From contig JAMFSK010000095.1 in NCBI GenBank assembly GCA_026225235.1, positions 1 to 64,000 of the forward strand: a DNA stretch of 64,000 nucleotides, read 5' to 3'. Shown here piece after piece: positions 8,689 to 18,623 of this stretch; the first letter of the stretch is position 1; every line of letters begins with the position of its first letter. The DNA is from Burkholderiales bacterium (GTDB taxonomy: Bacteria > Pseudomonadota > Gammaproteobacteria > Burkholderiales > Burkholderiaceae). The notes under the pieces are model-generated. The model made no database searches. It was not told the DNA's origin and saw nothing but the letters and a program-made list of their open reading frames with translations. A program made the position numbers and the translations under genes.

Positions 8689-9735
8689 ATGCAACAGCGG
8701 CCGATCCATCCGTCAAGCCTCCATCTCACGTTGTCGTCGTGTTTTCTCCGTGCCTTTTTCGACGAGACGCGAACCGATAGCGCGAACCAGTTGCGCCTAC
8801 TGGAAGCGGTAGGTATCGGCACAGATACCCTTGCAGCCGACAACGGCCGGATCACGGAAGATCAGTTCGCGGCGTTGTACCGGTTGATGGCAGCCGAAAG
8901 CAAGGACGAAATGCTGGGCTTGTTTTCCAGGCCGCTGGCAGGGGGAGCGATGAAGTTCGGCGGATATATCATGATCACCGCTTCGACCGTGGGCGTTGCG
9001 CTCTATCGCTACTCCCGTTTCCTCCACATGATTACGGACGACGTCGAGGTCGTGGTGGCCCGGGAAGAGGGGATCGGATCGGTCACGTTTGTCGAACCTG
9101 CCGGGCCGAGACGATCTGGGACGATGGGGCTCGAGCTGTTACTGAAAGTCATTCATGGCGTGATGTCGTGGTTGATTGGGCGGAACGTCCCATTGATTTC
9201 CGTAGACTTCGCCTTTGCCGCACCGTCTCACGTCGATGACCTTCATACGTTGTTTCCCGGACCCATCCGGTTCGATCAAGCGGCCACTGCCATTACCTTT
9301 GATGTTGGCTTGCTGGACCTGAGTTTCAGGAGGACGGAACAGGACCTCAGGGTATTTCTTTCACGCCAACCGAGTGAATGGCTCTGTTCTCCGTCAGCGA
9401 AGCAACCTGTCACGCATCTCGTTCGGACCTGCTTGCTTGAACGAGGCATAGGTTCCTTTGGGGCGGCCGAAATCGCGAAGTCGCTTAACATGTCGTCGCG
9501 AACGCTGAGCCGACGACTGGAAGGCGAGCAGACCACGCTGAAGCACATTCAAGACACGCTGCGTCGGGACCTGGCGATTCATCGTCTGACCCAAACCCGT
9601 GACCCCATTTCGGATATCGCCAACGACCTTGGCTTTGGTGATATCGCGTCGTTCTACCGCGCGTTCCGCGGTTGGACGGGCGTTGCGCCTGGTGCCTACC
9701 GGCGCGAAGGGGGCGCCCCCCAAGCGGACGCGTGA
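8689..9735 (+). CDS. AraC-family regulator (OruR-like, arabinose-binding-type N-terminus)
   Basis: About 348 residues. The N-terminal two-thirds matches the AraC_arabinose_bd domain seen in OruR/ArgR-type regulators. The C-terminal AraC HTH pair is clear: MSSRTLSRRLEGEQTTLKHI as the first recognition region and ISDIANDLGFGDIASFYRAF then WTGVAPGAYR as the second. It is the nearest regulator to the acyl-CoA degradation genes that follow, which makes it a candidate for their control. Confidence 0.92.
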   Translation: MQQRPIHPSSLHLTLSSCFLRAFFDETRTDSANQLRLLEAVGIGTDTLAADNGRITEDQFAALYRLMAAESKDEMLGLFSRPLAGGAMKFGGYIMITASTVGVALYRYSRFLHMITDDVEVVVAREEGIGSVTFVEPAGPRRSGTMGLELLLKVIHGVMSWLIGRNVPLISVDFAFAAPSHVDDLHTLFPGPIRFDQAATAITFDVGLLDLSFRRTEQDLRVFLSRQPSEWLCSPSAKQPVTHLVRTCLLERGIGSFGAAEIAKSLNMSSRTLSRRLEGEQTTLKHIQDTLRRDLAIHRLTQTRDPISDIANDLGFGDIASFYRAFRGWTGVAPGAYRREGGAPQADA

Positions 9736-9781
9736 GAGGCGAGCATGGCGCTATAAGCCCAATCCAATGCATGCGGCGCGC

Positions 9782-10693
9782 CTACCGACTCAACGTAGCC
9801 GCGGCTTTCCCCACTTCGTTCCTGCCTTGGACGCTACCCGCTTCGGGAACGACTGAGCAGTCGCGCCTCAGCACAAGTTCAAGCGAGTTCGCGAGTCGCT
9901 CGGGCGAGTCTGCATTCGTACCGATATGAATACCGTCAGTCAGGGTGATGTGCGCAGCCTCAAACGTACCGGCACCGGCACAGAGAATCGTGCGCGTCGG
10001 GGCTGTCTCATGCGTCAGAACGAGCATGGCCGGCACGACAGCCTCTGGTCTCAGCATTTCGGCCGCCGGACCTTCCATCAATCCTTCCGTCATTCGGGTG
10101 AAAGCGGTCGGAGCGAGAGCGTTCACGTGAATGTTGTACTTGCTGCCCTCGATGGACAGGGTCTGCATGAGACCCACAACGGCCATTTTGGCGGCCGAAT
10201 AGTTGGCCTGGCCAAAATTGCCATACAAGCCCGACGACGAGGTCGTCATCATGATTCGGCCGTACCGCTGTTGTTGCATGATCTCCCACACGGCCTTCGT
10301 GCAATGGACCGAGCCCATCAGGTGCACGTCCATGACCAGGCGAAAATCTGCGAGGTCCATCTTGGCAAAGCTTCTGTCCCGCAGGATGCCCGCGTTATTG
10401 ACGAGCACATCGACTCTGCCCCACGTGTCCATGGCTTCTCGAACCATCTCTTGAACGGCGTCGAAGTCGGTGACGGATGCTCCGTTGACGATGGCCTCAC
10501 CCCCCGCATCGCGGATTTCTTCGACGACTTGTTGTGCTGCGCTTGCGGACAGACCCAGTCCGTTAAGTGAGCCTCCCAGGTCGTTCACGACAACCTTCGC
10601 GCCCCGTGCGGCCAGCGCCAGTGCATATTGACGTCCAAGGCCGCCGCCCGCACCGGTGACAATCGCGACACGTCCTTTGAAATCTAGGTTCAT
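9782..10693 (-). CDS. SDR 3-hydroxyacyl-CoA dehydrogenase-like protein
   Basis: About 303 residues. The start MNLDFKGRVAIVTGAGGGLG carries the TGxxxGxG NAD motif at about 14-21. NNAG follows near residue 90, and the catalytic YSAAKMAVVG (Tyr-x3-Lys) is near 165. The opening and the VVVNDLGG segment resemble the dehydrogenase part of peroxisomal multifunctional enzyme type 2, so a (3R)-hydroxyacyl-CoA dehydrogenase role is likely. AGGAGAACCC precedes the ATG. It is divergent from the acyl-CoA ligase across an AT-rich gap. Confidence 0.9.
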   Translation of the reverse strand: MNLDFKGRVAIVTGAGGGLGRQYALALAARGAKVVVNDLGGSLNGLGLSASAAQQVVEEIRDAGGEAIVNGASVTDFDAVQEMVREAMDTWGRVDVLVNNAGILRDRSFAKMDLADFRLVMDVHLMGSVHCTKAVWEIMQQQRYGRIMMTTSSSGLYGNFGQANYSAAKMAVVGLMQTLSIEGSKYNIHVNALAPTAFTRMTEGLMEGPAAEMLRPEAVVPAMLVLTHETAPTRTILCAGAGTFEAAHITLTDGIHIGTNADSPERLANSLELVLRRDCSVVPEAGSVQGRNEVGKAAATLSR

Positions 10694-11107
10694 TGGGTTC
10701 TCCTATTAACAATTCGGAAAAAGCTGAGAGCACTTCGCGATCAAGTGCGCCTCGTTCAATTAATACGATTTGTCAGTGCGTGAAAATAATCTGAAGCGTA
10801 TTATGCGAGGCTCCTACTTCCTTTGCAATCAAAAGCCAATTGACTGACTGAAATCGTTCGCCAACGGATAAGGGATTTCCCTGAACGATCGTTGATTGGC
10901 AGATTTCAATAATGAATGGCAGATTTTGCCAATGACTCAGCGCACGTTTTCGCCGATCCTTGCTGCACGCGGGGTGGAAGGCCGTCGGTCTCGCGGCTTG
11001 GCGGAGATGCCCGGTCATCGGCAGTGACGATCTATTGCAAGGTATTCAATTTTATCTTTCAGTAAATTTATAATAATTATCTATTCAGGCTGTAAATGGA
11101 GAGAGAC
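10694..11107. promoter_or_regulatory. divergent promoter region with paired repeats
   Basis: This 414-base non-coding stretch is much richer in A and T than its neighbours, especially near both ends. Within it GGCAGATTT occurs at 10898-10907 and again at 10918-10926, a 20-base period, and ATTGGC at 10895-10900 is mirrored by GCCAAT at 10928-10933. Direct repeats about two helical turns apart are the usual form of AraC-type sites. I saw no convincing -35/-10 pair to report. Confidence 0.5.
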
Positions 11108-12658
11108 ATGGTTTTAAACGTGGCGGACCGTCCACTGCGAGATTTGAATATCTCCTTCTCCGAGATTGCACGGGCAATCCCCGACCGGGTGGCATTGTCG
11201 GATTCGATTCGCTCGGTCACGTGGATTGAACTGGACCGTCGTGCAAACCAGATTGCAAGGAAGCTGATTGACCACGGTGTTAAGCCCGACGACAAGGTTG
11301 CGCTTTTATCACCCAACTCGGTGACCTACGTAGAAGTGATGTTCGGCATCCTTCGCGCGGGCGCGTGCATCGTGCCGCTTCCGACACATACATCGGCCGA
11401 GACGTGGTCAGCGATGGTGAAGGACAGTGCGGCACGGATGGTCTTCGCATCTGAGAACTATGCATCGGAAATGAAATCGCGGGCGGACGTCGAGCTGTCC
11501 GGATCAGACATCGTCCAGCTAGACGAAGCCTCGCTCAGCGAGTTTGTTTCAGGCGCGGAGGATACCCCGCCGACGGTGGTCAGTTCGCTGGACCACGGCT
11601 TCAACCTGATCTATTCGTCGGGCACCACGGGCGTTCCGAAGGGGATCTTGCAGAGCAGAAGCTACCGCGCAAACGAAGCGCTGGTCCTTGCCCGTGGGTA
11701 TGAGCTTGACCATCAGACGAGAACGTTAGTCTCAACCCCGCTTTGTTCGAATACGACGCTCTTCGTACTCTTCTCAGTCCTGGGTGCTGGCGGCAGCGTA
11801 AAGCTCATGGAGAGGTTCGATGCGAGCAAGTGGCTGACGCTGGCGGAGCAATGGCGACCCACGGATGTGATCCTGGTGCCTGTTCAGTACACGCGCATTC
11901 TCGCGCACCCCGACTTCGACCGGTTCGACCTGTCCTCGTTTCGCAATAAGTTCTGTACCAGTGCACCGTTGTCGGCCGCGATCAAGCAAGAGGTGCTTGC
12001 CCGTTGGCCGGCAGGCGGTCTGACAGAGTTCTACGGCATGACTGAAGGTGGAATCTCATGCTTTCTCAATGCGCACGAACACCCCGACAAACTTGACACC
12101 GTCGGCAAGCCGTTTCCTGACTGCGACCTTCGCGTCATCGACAACAGCGGACGGGTTCTCCCGCAGGGCGAAGTCGGTGAGCTCATCGGCTGTAGTCCAA
12201 GGGTGATGACCGGCTACTACAAGCTTGATGAGGCGACTCGTGAGGCAAGTTGGTTTGACGAATCCGGTAAGCGATTCCAGCGCAGTGGCGATATTGGATG
12301 GGTCGACGATGATGGATTTGTGCACCTCTTGGACCGCAAGAAGGACGTTGTGATTTCGGGCGGATTCAATGTTTACGCCGTCGATCTGGAAAACGTCCTG
12401 ACTCAGCATCCGGATGTCCAGGAGGTTGCAGTGATCGCTGCGCCTAGCCAAAGCTGGGGAGAAACGCCCGTTGCCTTTGCTGTACTCCGTGAGGGCGCGA
12501 CTGCGGACGCCGTTTGTCAGTGGGCGAATCAGAGGTTGGGAAAAGTGCAACGGGTGGCACGCGTCGTAGCGATAGATGAATTGCCGCGCAGCAATATTGG
12601 CAAAGTGCTCAAAAGGACGTTGCGCGAAAAGTTGTTGCCGTTGGGAACGCTACCCTGA
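11108..12658 (+). CDS. AMP-dependent acyl-CoA synthetase/ligase
   Basis: About 516 residues from ATG 11108, which has GGAGAGAGAC just upstream; ATG 11096 is in frame and would add four residues. The adenylation motif A3 is IYSSGTTGVPKGILQ, the A5-like motif is LTEFYGMTEGG, and A8 is near KDVVISGGFNVYAVDLENVL. The C-terminal NIGKVLKR carries the catalytic Lys. It activates a carboxylic acid to its CoA thioester; the substrate cannot be named. It starts a rightward run with thiolase and an MFS transporter. Confidence 0.93.
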   Translation: MVLNVADRPLRDLNISFSEIARAIPDRVALSDSIRSVTWIELDRRANQIARKLIDHGVKPDDKVALLSPNSVTYVEVMFGILRAGACIVPLPTHTSAETWSAMVKDSAARMVFASENYASEMKSRADVELSGSDIVQLDEASLSEFVSGAEDTPPTVVSSLDHGFNLIYSSGTTGVPKGILQSRSYRANEALVLARGYELDHQTRTLVSTPLCSNTTLFVLFSVLGAGGSVKLMERFDASKWLTLAEQWRPTDVILVPVQYTRILAHPDFDRFDLSSFRNKFCTSAPLSAAIKQEVLARWPAGGLTEFYGMTEGGISCFLNAHEHPDKLDTVGKPFPDCDLRVIDNSGRVLPQGEVGELIGCSPRVMTGYYKLDEATREASWFDESGKRFQRSGDIGWVDDDGFVHLLDRKKDVVISGGFNVYAVDLENVLTQHPDVQEVAVIAAPSQSWGETPVAFAVLREGATADAVCQWANQRLGKVQRVARVVAIDELPRSNIGKVLKRTLREKLLPLGTLP

Positions 12659-12810
12659 AAACAGATTGGCCACGCGGGCGCGTCCCGGTACTTTTCTTCA
12701 CGCATTGTTGATTTGCCGTAAGCCATCGCGGCATGTCGAGCACGATGTTTGCCGTGTGGCAAGCGAATTGAATCACCGCCTAATTAACTGGAAACGCAGG
12801 AAACGCTCCT

Positions 12811-13995
12811 ATGAGAGAAGCTGTCATTGTCTCCACTGCCCGTACCCCGATTGGTCGCGCGTTCAGGGGCGCGTTCAACCATACAAAATCGCCGACCCTG
12901 CTGGCACATGCGCTTGACCATGCGGTGCAGCGTGCCGGAATCGACGTAGCGGAAGTGGAAGATGTGGTCATTGGGTGCGTGCTGGCCGCCGGCACCTCGG
13001 GAATGAATATCGCCCGTAACGCGGTTTTTGCGGCCGGATTTCCATCGTCGGTCTCTGCGCAGACGATGGACCGTCAGTGTTCGTCCGGTCTGATGGCAAT
13101 CGCCACGGCGGCCAAGCAGATCATGGTGGATGGTATGGACGTCACCATCGGTGGAGGCGTCGACAACATTTCCGCCGTTCAAAACGAATACTTCGCATGG
13201 ACGTCGCGAGACTATGACGCGAACGTAAGTGCACAGGCGGCACACGCTTACATGCCCATGTTGCAGACGGCAGAGTTTGTCTCGAAGAAGTATGCGGTCA
13301 GTCGAGAATCTGCCGACAGCTACTCACTCGAATCTCAGCGGCGCACAGCGGCGGCGCAAAAGGCGGGCTACCTTGATGCCGAGATCGTTGCAACCTCGTC
13401 GACGATGGCGCTGTTCGACAAGCAGACGGGTGAGACGAGCTACAAGGAAGTCAATTTAGCGCGCGATGAAGGCAATCGGCCGGAAACGACGTATGAAGGT
13501 TTGCAGAGTCTCAAGCCTGTTATCGAAGGTGGCGTCGTCACGGCCGGCAATGCGAGTCAGCTATCGGATGCGGCGTCTGCCTGCGTCATCATGGAACGCT
13601 CTCTTGCCGAGCGAAGAGGACTCAGCCCTCTCGGAATATATCGGGGCATCGCAGTTGCGGGATGTCCACCGGAAGAAATGGGCGTTGGACCCATCTACGC
13701 GGTACCCAAGCTTCTCGCGAAACACGGTCTCAAAGTGAGCGACATCGGCTTGTGGGAACTGAACGAAGCGTTTGCGTGCCAGGCGCTCTTTTGTCGCGAT
13801 CACCTTGGAATCGATCCCGCCATTTACAACGTCAATGGCGGCAGCATCTCCATCGGTCATCCGTATGGCATGACGGGCGCGCGGCTGGTGGGCCATGCGC
13901 TGATCGAAGGCAAGCGTCGTGGAGCAAAGTATGTGGTTGTCACGATGTGCGTAGGCGGTGGGATGGGCGCCGCCGGGCTCTTCGAGGTTGCTTAA
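12811..13995 (+). CDS. acetyl-CoA acyltransferase (thiolase)
   Basis: About 394 residues, the usual thiolase length. The nucleophilic Cys90 lies in [16 protein letters not shown]. The acid/base residues are His350 in [12 protein letters not shown] and Cys380 in [12 protein letters not shown]. All three catalytic positions are intact. It would cleave a 3-ketoacyl-CoA at the end of a beta-oxidation round or condense two acyl-CoAs. It lies about 150 bases after the ligase on the same strand, with the hydroxyacyl-CoA dehydrogenase gene divergent nearby. No enoyl-CoA hydratase or acyl-CoA dehydrogenase gene is next to it. Confidence 0.95.
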   Translation: MREAVIVSTARTPIGRAFRGAFNHTKSPTLLAHALDHAVQRAGIDVAEVEDVVIGCVLAAGTSGMNIARNAVFAAGFPSSVSAQTMDRQCSSGLMAIATAAKQIMVDGMDVTIGGGVDNISAVQNEYFAWTSRDYDANVSAQAAHAYMPMLQTAEFVSKKYAVSRESADSYSLESQRRTAAAQKAGYLDAEIVATSSTMALFDKQTGETSYKEVNLARDEGNRPETTYEGLQSLKPVIEGGVVTAGNASQLSDAASACVIMERSLAERRGLSPLGIYRGIAVAGCPPEEMGVGPIYAVPKLLAKHGLKVSDIGLWELNEAFACQALFCRDHLGIDPAIYNVNGGSISIGHPYGMTGARLVGHALIEGKRRGAKYVVVTMCVGGGMGAAGLFEVA

Positions 13996-14164
13996 GCAAA
14001 AGACATGCGTGATTTTCGCGCTCGCTTTCTGAAGCAAGTAAGCGTTTTTAAGCGCGCATGTCGAGATCATTTGTCGGCGGTAGGTGCATGCACCGGTGTC
14101 AGAGACGACACCGGCCTTTCAGAGCAAAAAAACACAACGAAGAACCATCTTCGGAGGAGACATC

Positions 14165-15508
14165 ATGGCAACCCCTCTCACTGGCGATAGCAGTAACGAG
14201 CTGCATCGCATCGCGACCCATAAGGCGATGTTGCGGCTCATCCCGCTCATGTGTCTGATCTATTTCATGTCTTACCTCGATCGCACCAACGTGGCACTCG
14301 CGAAGGCACACCTTGCGATCGATCTGGGCATCAGTGCCGCGGGGTATGGGCTCGGCGCGGGCATTTTCTTTCTCGGGTATGCGCTACTCGAAGTGCCGAG
14401 CAATCTGGCTGCCCATCGCTTTGGGCCGCGTCGCTGGATCGCACGCATAGCGGTCACATGGGGCATCCTTTCGGCTGCCATGATGTTCGTTCAGGGCGAA
14501 TGGTCCTTCTACACGATTCGCGTGTTGCTCGGCATCGCTGAAGCCGGCCTGTTCCCGGCACTGATGTACATGATCACCCTCTGGTTTGCACCAAAAGACC
14601 GCTCGGTGGTAGTGGGCTGGATTTACGTGGCTCCCGCGCTCGCGCTCTTTATCGGCAATCCGGTGGGTGGCGCCTTGTTGCAGATGGATGGCATCGCCGG
14701 CTTGCACGGCTGGCAATGGCTGTTTCTACTGGAAGGTTTGCCAACCATTGTGGTTGGCGTGATCCTGTGGTTCAAGCTGCCGGAAAAGCCGTCCAAAGCG
14801 CGCTGGTTAACGAAGGATGAAGCACGCGTGCTCCAGGCGCGCACCCTGCCGGACGCCGCACACGCCCATATGCTCTCGGACGATTGGGTGGCCGCGTTGA
14901 AACGGCCGGCCACGGTGCTGACCGGGCTTATCTATTTTTTGAATCAAGTGTCGTTCGTGGGGCTCGTCTTCTTCACGCCGGCGATGATTCAGCAAATGCA
15001 CGTGAAGTCTCCGCTGATGGTCGGTGTGCTGTCGAGCAGTATCGGCATTGGTGTTCTGCTCGGGGTTATGATATTGCCGCGCATTCACCGCCGAGTCAGC
15101 AATGACTGCGTCTTTCTCGGCATCCTGACGATCGGGCTCATCGTCAGCTCGCTCTTGTTCATCTCGTACACCTGGCTTCCGGCGCGACTCGTGCTCTTCG
15201 TTGTGACGGCCTTCTTTGGCGGCGGCGTGTTGCCCTTGTATTGGGCAATTTCCATGAAGCGGCTGCACGGTATCCAGGCTGCCGCGGGGTTGGCGTTTAT
15301 CAACACCATCGGGCTTCTTGGCGGATTCCTCGGTCCCTATCTGTTCGGAATCGCGGAGCGTGCATCTGGGAACAGCGCCTCGGGATTTTCGGTGATGGTT
15401 GGCGCGTCGATTTTGGGACTTATCCTCGTGCCTGTGTTGGCAAAAGCGATCCAGTCCGAAGGGCGCACAACTAGTATGAGCGAATCGTTGTTGAAGGTTG
15501 AACATTGA
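14165..15508 (+). CDS. MFS transporter, anion:cation symporter (ACS) type
   Basis: About 447 residues with 12 membrane segments. The loop [19 protein letters not shown] after helix 1 is typical of the ACS family (phthalate, hexuronate, tartrate and 4-hydroxyphenylacetate permeases). The central cytoplasmic loop contains [20 protein letters not shown], a strong family marker. ATG 14165 has GGAGGAG 7 bases ahead; a longer frame from 14084 is rejected. It likely imports the organic acid used by the neighbouring ligase and thiolase. Confidence 0.93.
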   Translation: MATPLTGDSSNELHRIATHKAMLRLIPLMCLIYFMSYLDRTNVALAKAHLAIDLGISAAGYGLGAGIFFLGYALLEVPSNLAAHRFGPRRWIARIAVTWGILSAAMMFVQGEWSFYTIRVLLGIAEAGLFPALMYMITLWFAPKDRSVVVGWIYVAPALALFIGNPVGGALLQMDGIAGLHGWQWLFLLEGLPTIVVGVILWFKLPEKPSKARWLTKDEARVLQARTLPDAAHAHMLSDDWVAALKRPATVLTGLIYFLNQVSFVGLVFFTPAMIQQMHVKSPLMVGVLSSSIGIGVLLGVMILPRIHRRVSNDCVFLGILTIGLIVSSLLFISYTWLPARLVLFVVTAFFGGGVLPLYWAISMKRLHGIQAAAGLAFINTIGLLGGFLGPYLFGIAERASGNSASGFSVMVGASILGLILVPVLAKAIQSEGRTTSMSESLLKVEH

Positions 15509-15593
15509 GTCTGAGAGCTTGCGGCATCGCTTCGGAATGTTCTGTCTGAGCTCTCGGCTTACTGAGTGCCAAAAGCAAAGCCAGCTTTGGTAG

Positions 15594-15631
15594 CCACGTG
15601 TTCCGTTTGCTTTCGCAAGCGGAACACGTGG
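15594..15631. terminator. long hairpin after the MFS gene
   Basis: A 17-base stem with a single G-T mismatch, 15594-15610 against 15615-15631, closes on a 4-base TTTC loop; the outer part reads CCACGTGTTCCG. It lies 86 bases after the MFS stop. There is no T-run on either side, so it may be a Rho-independent terminator of weak form or a different structured element. Confidence 0.5.
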
Positions 15632-15674
15632 TGGCAAGTGATTCTCGGTCGGCTGTAGCCTTCCTCCACGACTT

Positions 15675-15818
15675 CACGCGCACGCCGTCCTTCTCGAGAT
15701 CCAGCACTTCTTCGCGGATCACCAGGGCGAGCTGGTAGCACGAGAGCGAGCGCGGTTGGTCGTCACGCACGAAGGACCAGATCAGGATCGTGACCGGCCC
15801 CGTCAGCATGCCCTTCAT
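15675..15818 (-). pseudogene. metE: fragment of cobalamin-independent methionine synthase (metE)
   Basis: About 48 residues in one frame match the conserved C-terminal domain of MetE, from [20 protein letters not shown] through [21 protein letters not shown] to KDGVRV. In intact MetE this is followed by IQIDEPALREG; here the frame changes to unrelated sequence right after VRV. The residues before MKGML are also unrelated. The intact enzyme has about 760 residues, so this is a small internal remnant. No other metE sequence is present nearby. Confidence 0.8.
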
Positions 15819-15872
15819 CGACCTGGCTCGAAAACAGGCGCTCGCTTCGATCAAACGGTAGATCGGCGCTTC

Positions 15873-16805
15873 CTAGGCGCGACTAGCCCGTTGAATAACT
15901 TGCGGCGGTTGACCGAAGGCCCGGACAAAAGCGCGTCGCATTCGTTCTCGATCCCCAAATCCGGTCTCCCTGGCGATGCTATCGACTGTCTGGTGACTGC
16001 CTTCAATCAATAGACGAGCGGACTCAACCCTCAGATTCTCGATGGCTTTTGCCGGTGACTTCCCGGTCTCTGTTTGGAACACGCGACGGAATTGGCGCGG
16101 GCTCAGGTTTGCGACCCGGGCCAGATCTTCCACAGACAGATCGGACTTCAGATTGTCCTTCGCGTAGATCAGCGCAGCCTGGATCCGGTCGGTCTTGGGT
16201 TGTATCTCCAACATCACTGAAAACTGCGATTGACCACCCGCCCGTCGGTGATAGAGCACCAGTTGTTTGGCAACCCGGCGCGCAACGTCGTTGCCCAGAT
16301 CCTGCTCCACGAAGGCCAGCGCGAGGTCCACGCATGCGCTCATGCCGGCCGAAGTCCAGACCTTTCCGTCATTGACAAAGATTCGATCTTCCTCAACCTT
16401 CACCCTCGGAAAGAGCCGCTGGAAATCTTGAGCACTTTCCCAGTGGGTTGTCGCACGTCGTCCATCCAGCAAGCCTGCCGCGGCAAGAATGTAGGCGCCG
16501 GTACAAATGGAACCGATGCGCCGGGTCGCCGGCTCAGCGTCACGCAAATACTCAACTAACGCCGGGGAGGCTTGCGCCGCGCTGTTGTACCCCGTGACGA
16601 TTAAGGTGTCCAATGGATGGCTGACCAGCGGTTTCGTGTCGATCCCGAATCCGGCCGACGTCTGTACCAGCCCTCCGTGTTCTGACAGAAGGCTGATTTC
16701 GTAGACCGACTTCCCAACCACCGCATTCGCTAGTTCGAAAGTTGAGCACATCGCTAGACCCAAAACCTGAAAGTCAGGATAGAGAACCAAGCCTATCTGA
16801 AGCAT
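15873..16805 (-). CDS. GlxA-family AraC regulator with DJ-1/PfpI domain
   Basis: About 310 residues. Residues 1-170 form a DJ-1/PfpI amidotransferase-like domain, with the nucleophile elbow GSICTGAYILAAAGLL retaining a Cys. Residues 200-310 are the two AraC HTHs, SVEDLARVANLSPRQFRRVF and VDSIARETGFGDRERMRRAF. GGGAGGTGTC precedes the ATG. It lies 104 bases downstream of the nitrilase gene on the same strand, so it may be co-transcribed with it. Confidence 0.92.
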   Translation of the reverse strand: MLQIGLVLYPDFQVLGLAMCSTFELANAVVGKSVYEISLLSEHGGLVQTSAGFGIDTKPLVSHPLDTLIVTGYNSAAQASPALVEYLRDAEPATRRIGSICTGAYILAAAGLLDGRRATTHWESAQDFQRLFPRVKVEEDRIFVNDGKVWTSAGMSACVDLALAFVEQDLGNDVARRVAKQLVLYHRRAGGQSQFSVMLEIQPKTDRIQAALIYAKDNLKSDLSVEDLARVANLSPRQFRRVFQTETGKSPAKAIENLRVESARLLIEGSHQTVDSIARETGFGDRERMRRAFVRAFGQPPQVIQRASRA

Positions 16806-16909
16806 GACACCTCCCAGTGCATCAACTTGCGGTATGGCTCATCACCAGAAGCGGCTCGATCGCGATATACGCGACCGAGCCGCGGCCGTCGATTCAATGA
16901 CATGCGTAC

Positions 16910-17881
16910 TTATCGGACGGGTTCTTCTTCAAGGATCGCTTCTACCTTCGGATGCGCACTGCGCTCGTGGACATGTGACTGAGGCGTGCGGTCGATCAGC
17001 AGGCTTAAGAGTTCGGGCCGGCTGTAGTGGCCGCGCGAGTCCATTTGACGCTTGCGCTTGTCGATTTTCCAGAAGTCCAGATCTGCGAGCACCTCGCCTT
17101 CACCTTCGGTGATAGCGCCCAGTATTTCACCCTCGGGATCGATAATCGCCGTGAAGCACCCGCCGGAAATTGGATCGATCGAACAACCCGTGTCAGTCAT
17201 CAACTGCGCCTGTTGCTCCGGATATAACCATGCTGTTGAGTTGACCACGAAGCATCCTGCCTCGAGCGCATGCATACGGATACTGACTTCCATCTGTCGC
17301 GTAAAGAGATCGCCGGCAAAAGACCCAGGGTACATCGCCGCGTGGATCTGTTCGCCATCCGCCATCAGTGCATATCGGGCCAGCGGATTGTAGTGTTCCC
17401 AGCAGGCTAGCTGACCGATCCGTCCAACGGCGCTATCGACGGCCTTGAGTCCAGAACCGTCGCCCATGCCCCAGATCATGCGTTCGTGATAGGTGGGTGA
17501 GATTTTCCTGCGCCGCTGGATCAGCGTGCCGTCGGCGTCGAACAGCAACTGGGTGTTGTACAGGGTGCTCCCGTCGCGCTCGTTGACACCGATCGACACG
17601 ACCATGTTCGCTTGTGCAGCGGCCTTGCCGATCGCATCAGTTGTCGCGGAAGGCACCGTGACGGCTTGATCCAAAAGTTTGTAATGCTCGCTGCCCATCT
17701 CGAAGGGCGACTGAACGAACGAGAAATAGGGGTAGTAAGGCACGATGGTCTCCGGAAAGACCGCAAACTGCACACCCTTCTTTCCGAGTTCCAGAATCTT
17801 CTGGATCACTTTTTCAACAGTGCCTTCCCGGCTGTAGAGGACCGGAGCAATCTGAATAGCGGCGGCTTTAATAACGGTCAT
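16910..17881 (-). CDS. nitrilase of the Nit1-like (Synechocystis-type) group
   Basis: About 323 residues. The Glu-Lys-Cys triad is visible: Glu44 in [15 protein letters not shown], Lys126 in [13 protein letters not shown], and Cys160 in [16 protein letters not shown]. The sequence around these sites closely resembles Nit1-group nitrilases such as the Synechocystis enzyme, which hydrolyse nitriles to the acid and ammonia. The partner genes of the Nit1C cluster are not adjacent here. ATG 17881 is used; a longer open frame to 18487 runs over the MarR gene and is discarded. Divergent from the MarR gene, with a MarR-type palindrome in between. Confidence 0.92.
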   Translation of the reverse strand: MTVIKAAAIQIAPVLYSREGTVEKVIQKILELGKKGVQFAVFPETIVPYYPYFSFVQSPFEMGSEHYKLLDQAVTVPSATTDAIGKAAAQANMVVSIGVNERDGSTLYNTQLLFDADGTLIQRRRKISPTYHERMIWGMGDGSGLKAVDSAVGRIGQLACWEHYNPLARYALMADGEQIHAAMYPGSFAGDLFTRQMEVSIRMHALEAGCFVVNSTAWLYPEQQAQLMTDTGCSIDPISGGCFTAIIDPEGEILGAITEGEGEVLADLDFWKIDKRKRQMDSRGHYSRPELLSLLIDRTPQSHVHERSAHPKVEAILEEEPVR

Positions 17882-18080
17882 GGTTTTGTGCCTCGGCGAT
17901 GTCGTGGATTCGATGAAGACAAGATTACACAGGCCATACGATGTCCGTAGGTCGAGGGCACAACCTTTTCGGTCATTGTCGACGCGCTCGGGCAACAACC
18001 GACGGCTTGCGGATGAACCAGGAGGCGGGGCCGGCGCGGGAGTTTGAATGAGTCCGGCAAAAATAAACTTGACAAGATAC

Positions 18081-18105
18081 GTTGCAGATACAACAATTGT
18101 TCTAA
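18081..18105. promoter_or_regulatory. MarR-type operator copy 1
   Basis: The 11-base core ACAACAATTGT (18090-18100) lies within GTTGCAGATACAACAATTGT, 25 bases before the MarR start codon. A TTGACA at 18069-18074 could be a -35 hexamer; AACAAT 17 bases later would be a -10 inside the palindrome. The same core recurs at 18633-18643 ahead of the next gene, which supports a shared MarR site. Confidence 0.7.
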
Positions 18106-18124
18106 CGACACACCAGATACGACC

Positions 18125-18565
18125 ATGACCACACGCAGCTCCATTCGGGAAATCATCAACGGCTGTCTTGCCTTGCGTGTTCGTGTCGTCGCGCGGTCGG
18201 TGTCCGCCATCTATGAACAAGCGATGACGCGCCATGACGTGACGATTGCCCAGGTGAACATGCTTACCGCGCTGGGGGAAGCGGGGCCATGCGCTCCAGG
18301 CAAGGTTGGCGAAATTCTCCAGCTCGAGCGATCGACGGTTTCCCGCAATCTGGACCTGTTGATACAGAAAGGATTGGTTGAGGCAGTGTCCTCGGATGCA
18401 AAGGGAATTCGAGAAGTCGTTCTCACCGCCGCAGGCGATGCGAAAATTGAAGCCGTGCTGCCGGATTGGCGTGCGGCACAGAAACAAGCCGCCAGGTTAC
18501 TCGGGTCGGATGGCGTGGCGGCAGTTCACAAAGCAGCAGCGTCTGTATGGACTTCGCCGATCTGA
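18125..18565 (+). CDS. MarR-family transcriptional regulator
   Basis: About 146 residues. The winged-helix core is [20 protein letters not shown] followed by [28 protein letters not shown], a standard MarR recognition helix and wing. ATG 18125 is preferred; the open frame extends to 18044 but that part covers the operator. Divergent from the nitrilase gene, and followed by a secreted-protein gene whose promoter carries the same palindrome. This places nitrilase (possibly), marR itself and the downstream pair in one regulon. Confidence 0.9.
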   Translation: MTTRSSIREIINGCLALRVRVVARSVSAIYEQAMTRHDVTIAQVNMLTALGEAGPCAPGKVGEILQLERSTVSRNLDLLIQKGLVEAVSSDAKGIREVVLTAAGDAKIEAVLPDWRAAQKQAARLLGSDGVAAVHKAAASVWTSPI

Positions 18566-18623
18566 GGCGTCGCTTGTGTCAGCGTGGGGCCATCATCTCG
18601 ATGGCATTTTTTTTACGGACTAT

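Noticed and set aside
9926-10570. 214-codon plus-strand frame
   Set aside because: Antisense to the SDR gene, which has an intact TGxxxGxG and YxxxK and a good ribosome site.
14807-15637. 276-codon minus-strand frame
   Set aside because: Opposite the 12-helix MFS transporter; its product is full of charged and polar residues, as is usual for the antisense of membrane proteins.
17882-18487. N-terminal extension of the nitrilase frame
   Set aside because: The extra 200 codons overlap the MarR gene and its operator, and normal nitrilases begin at the ATG at 17881.
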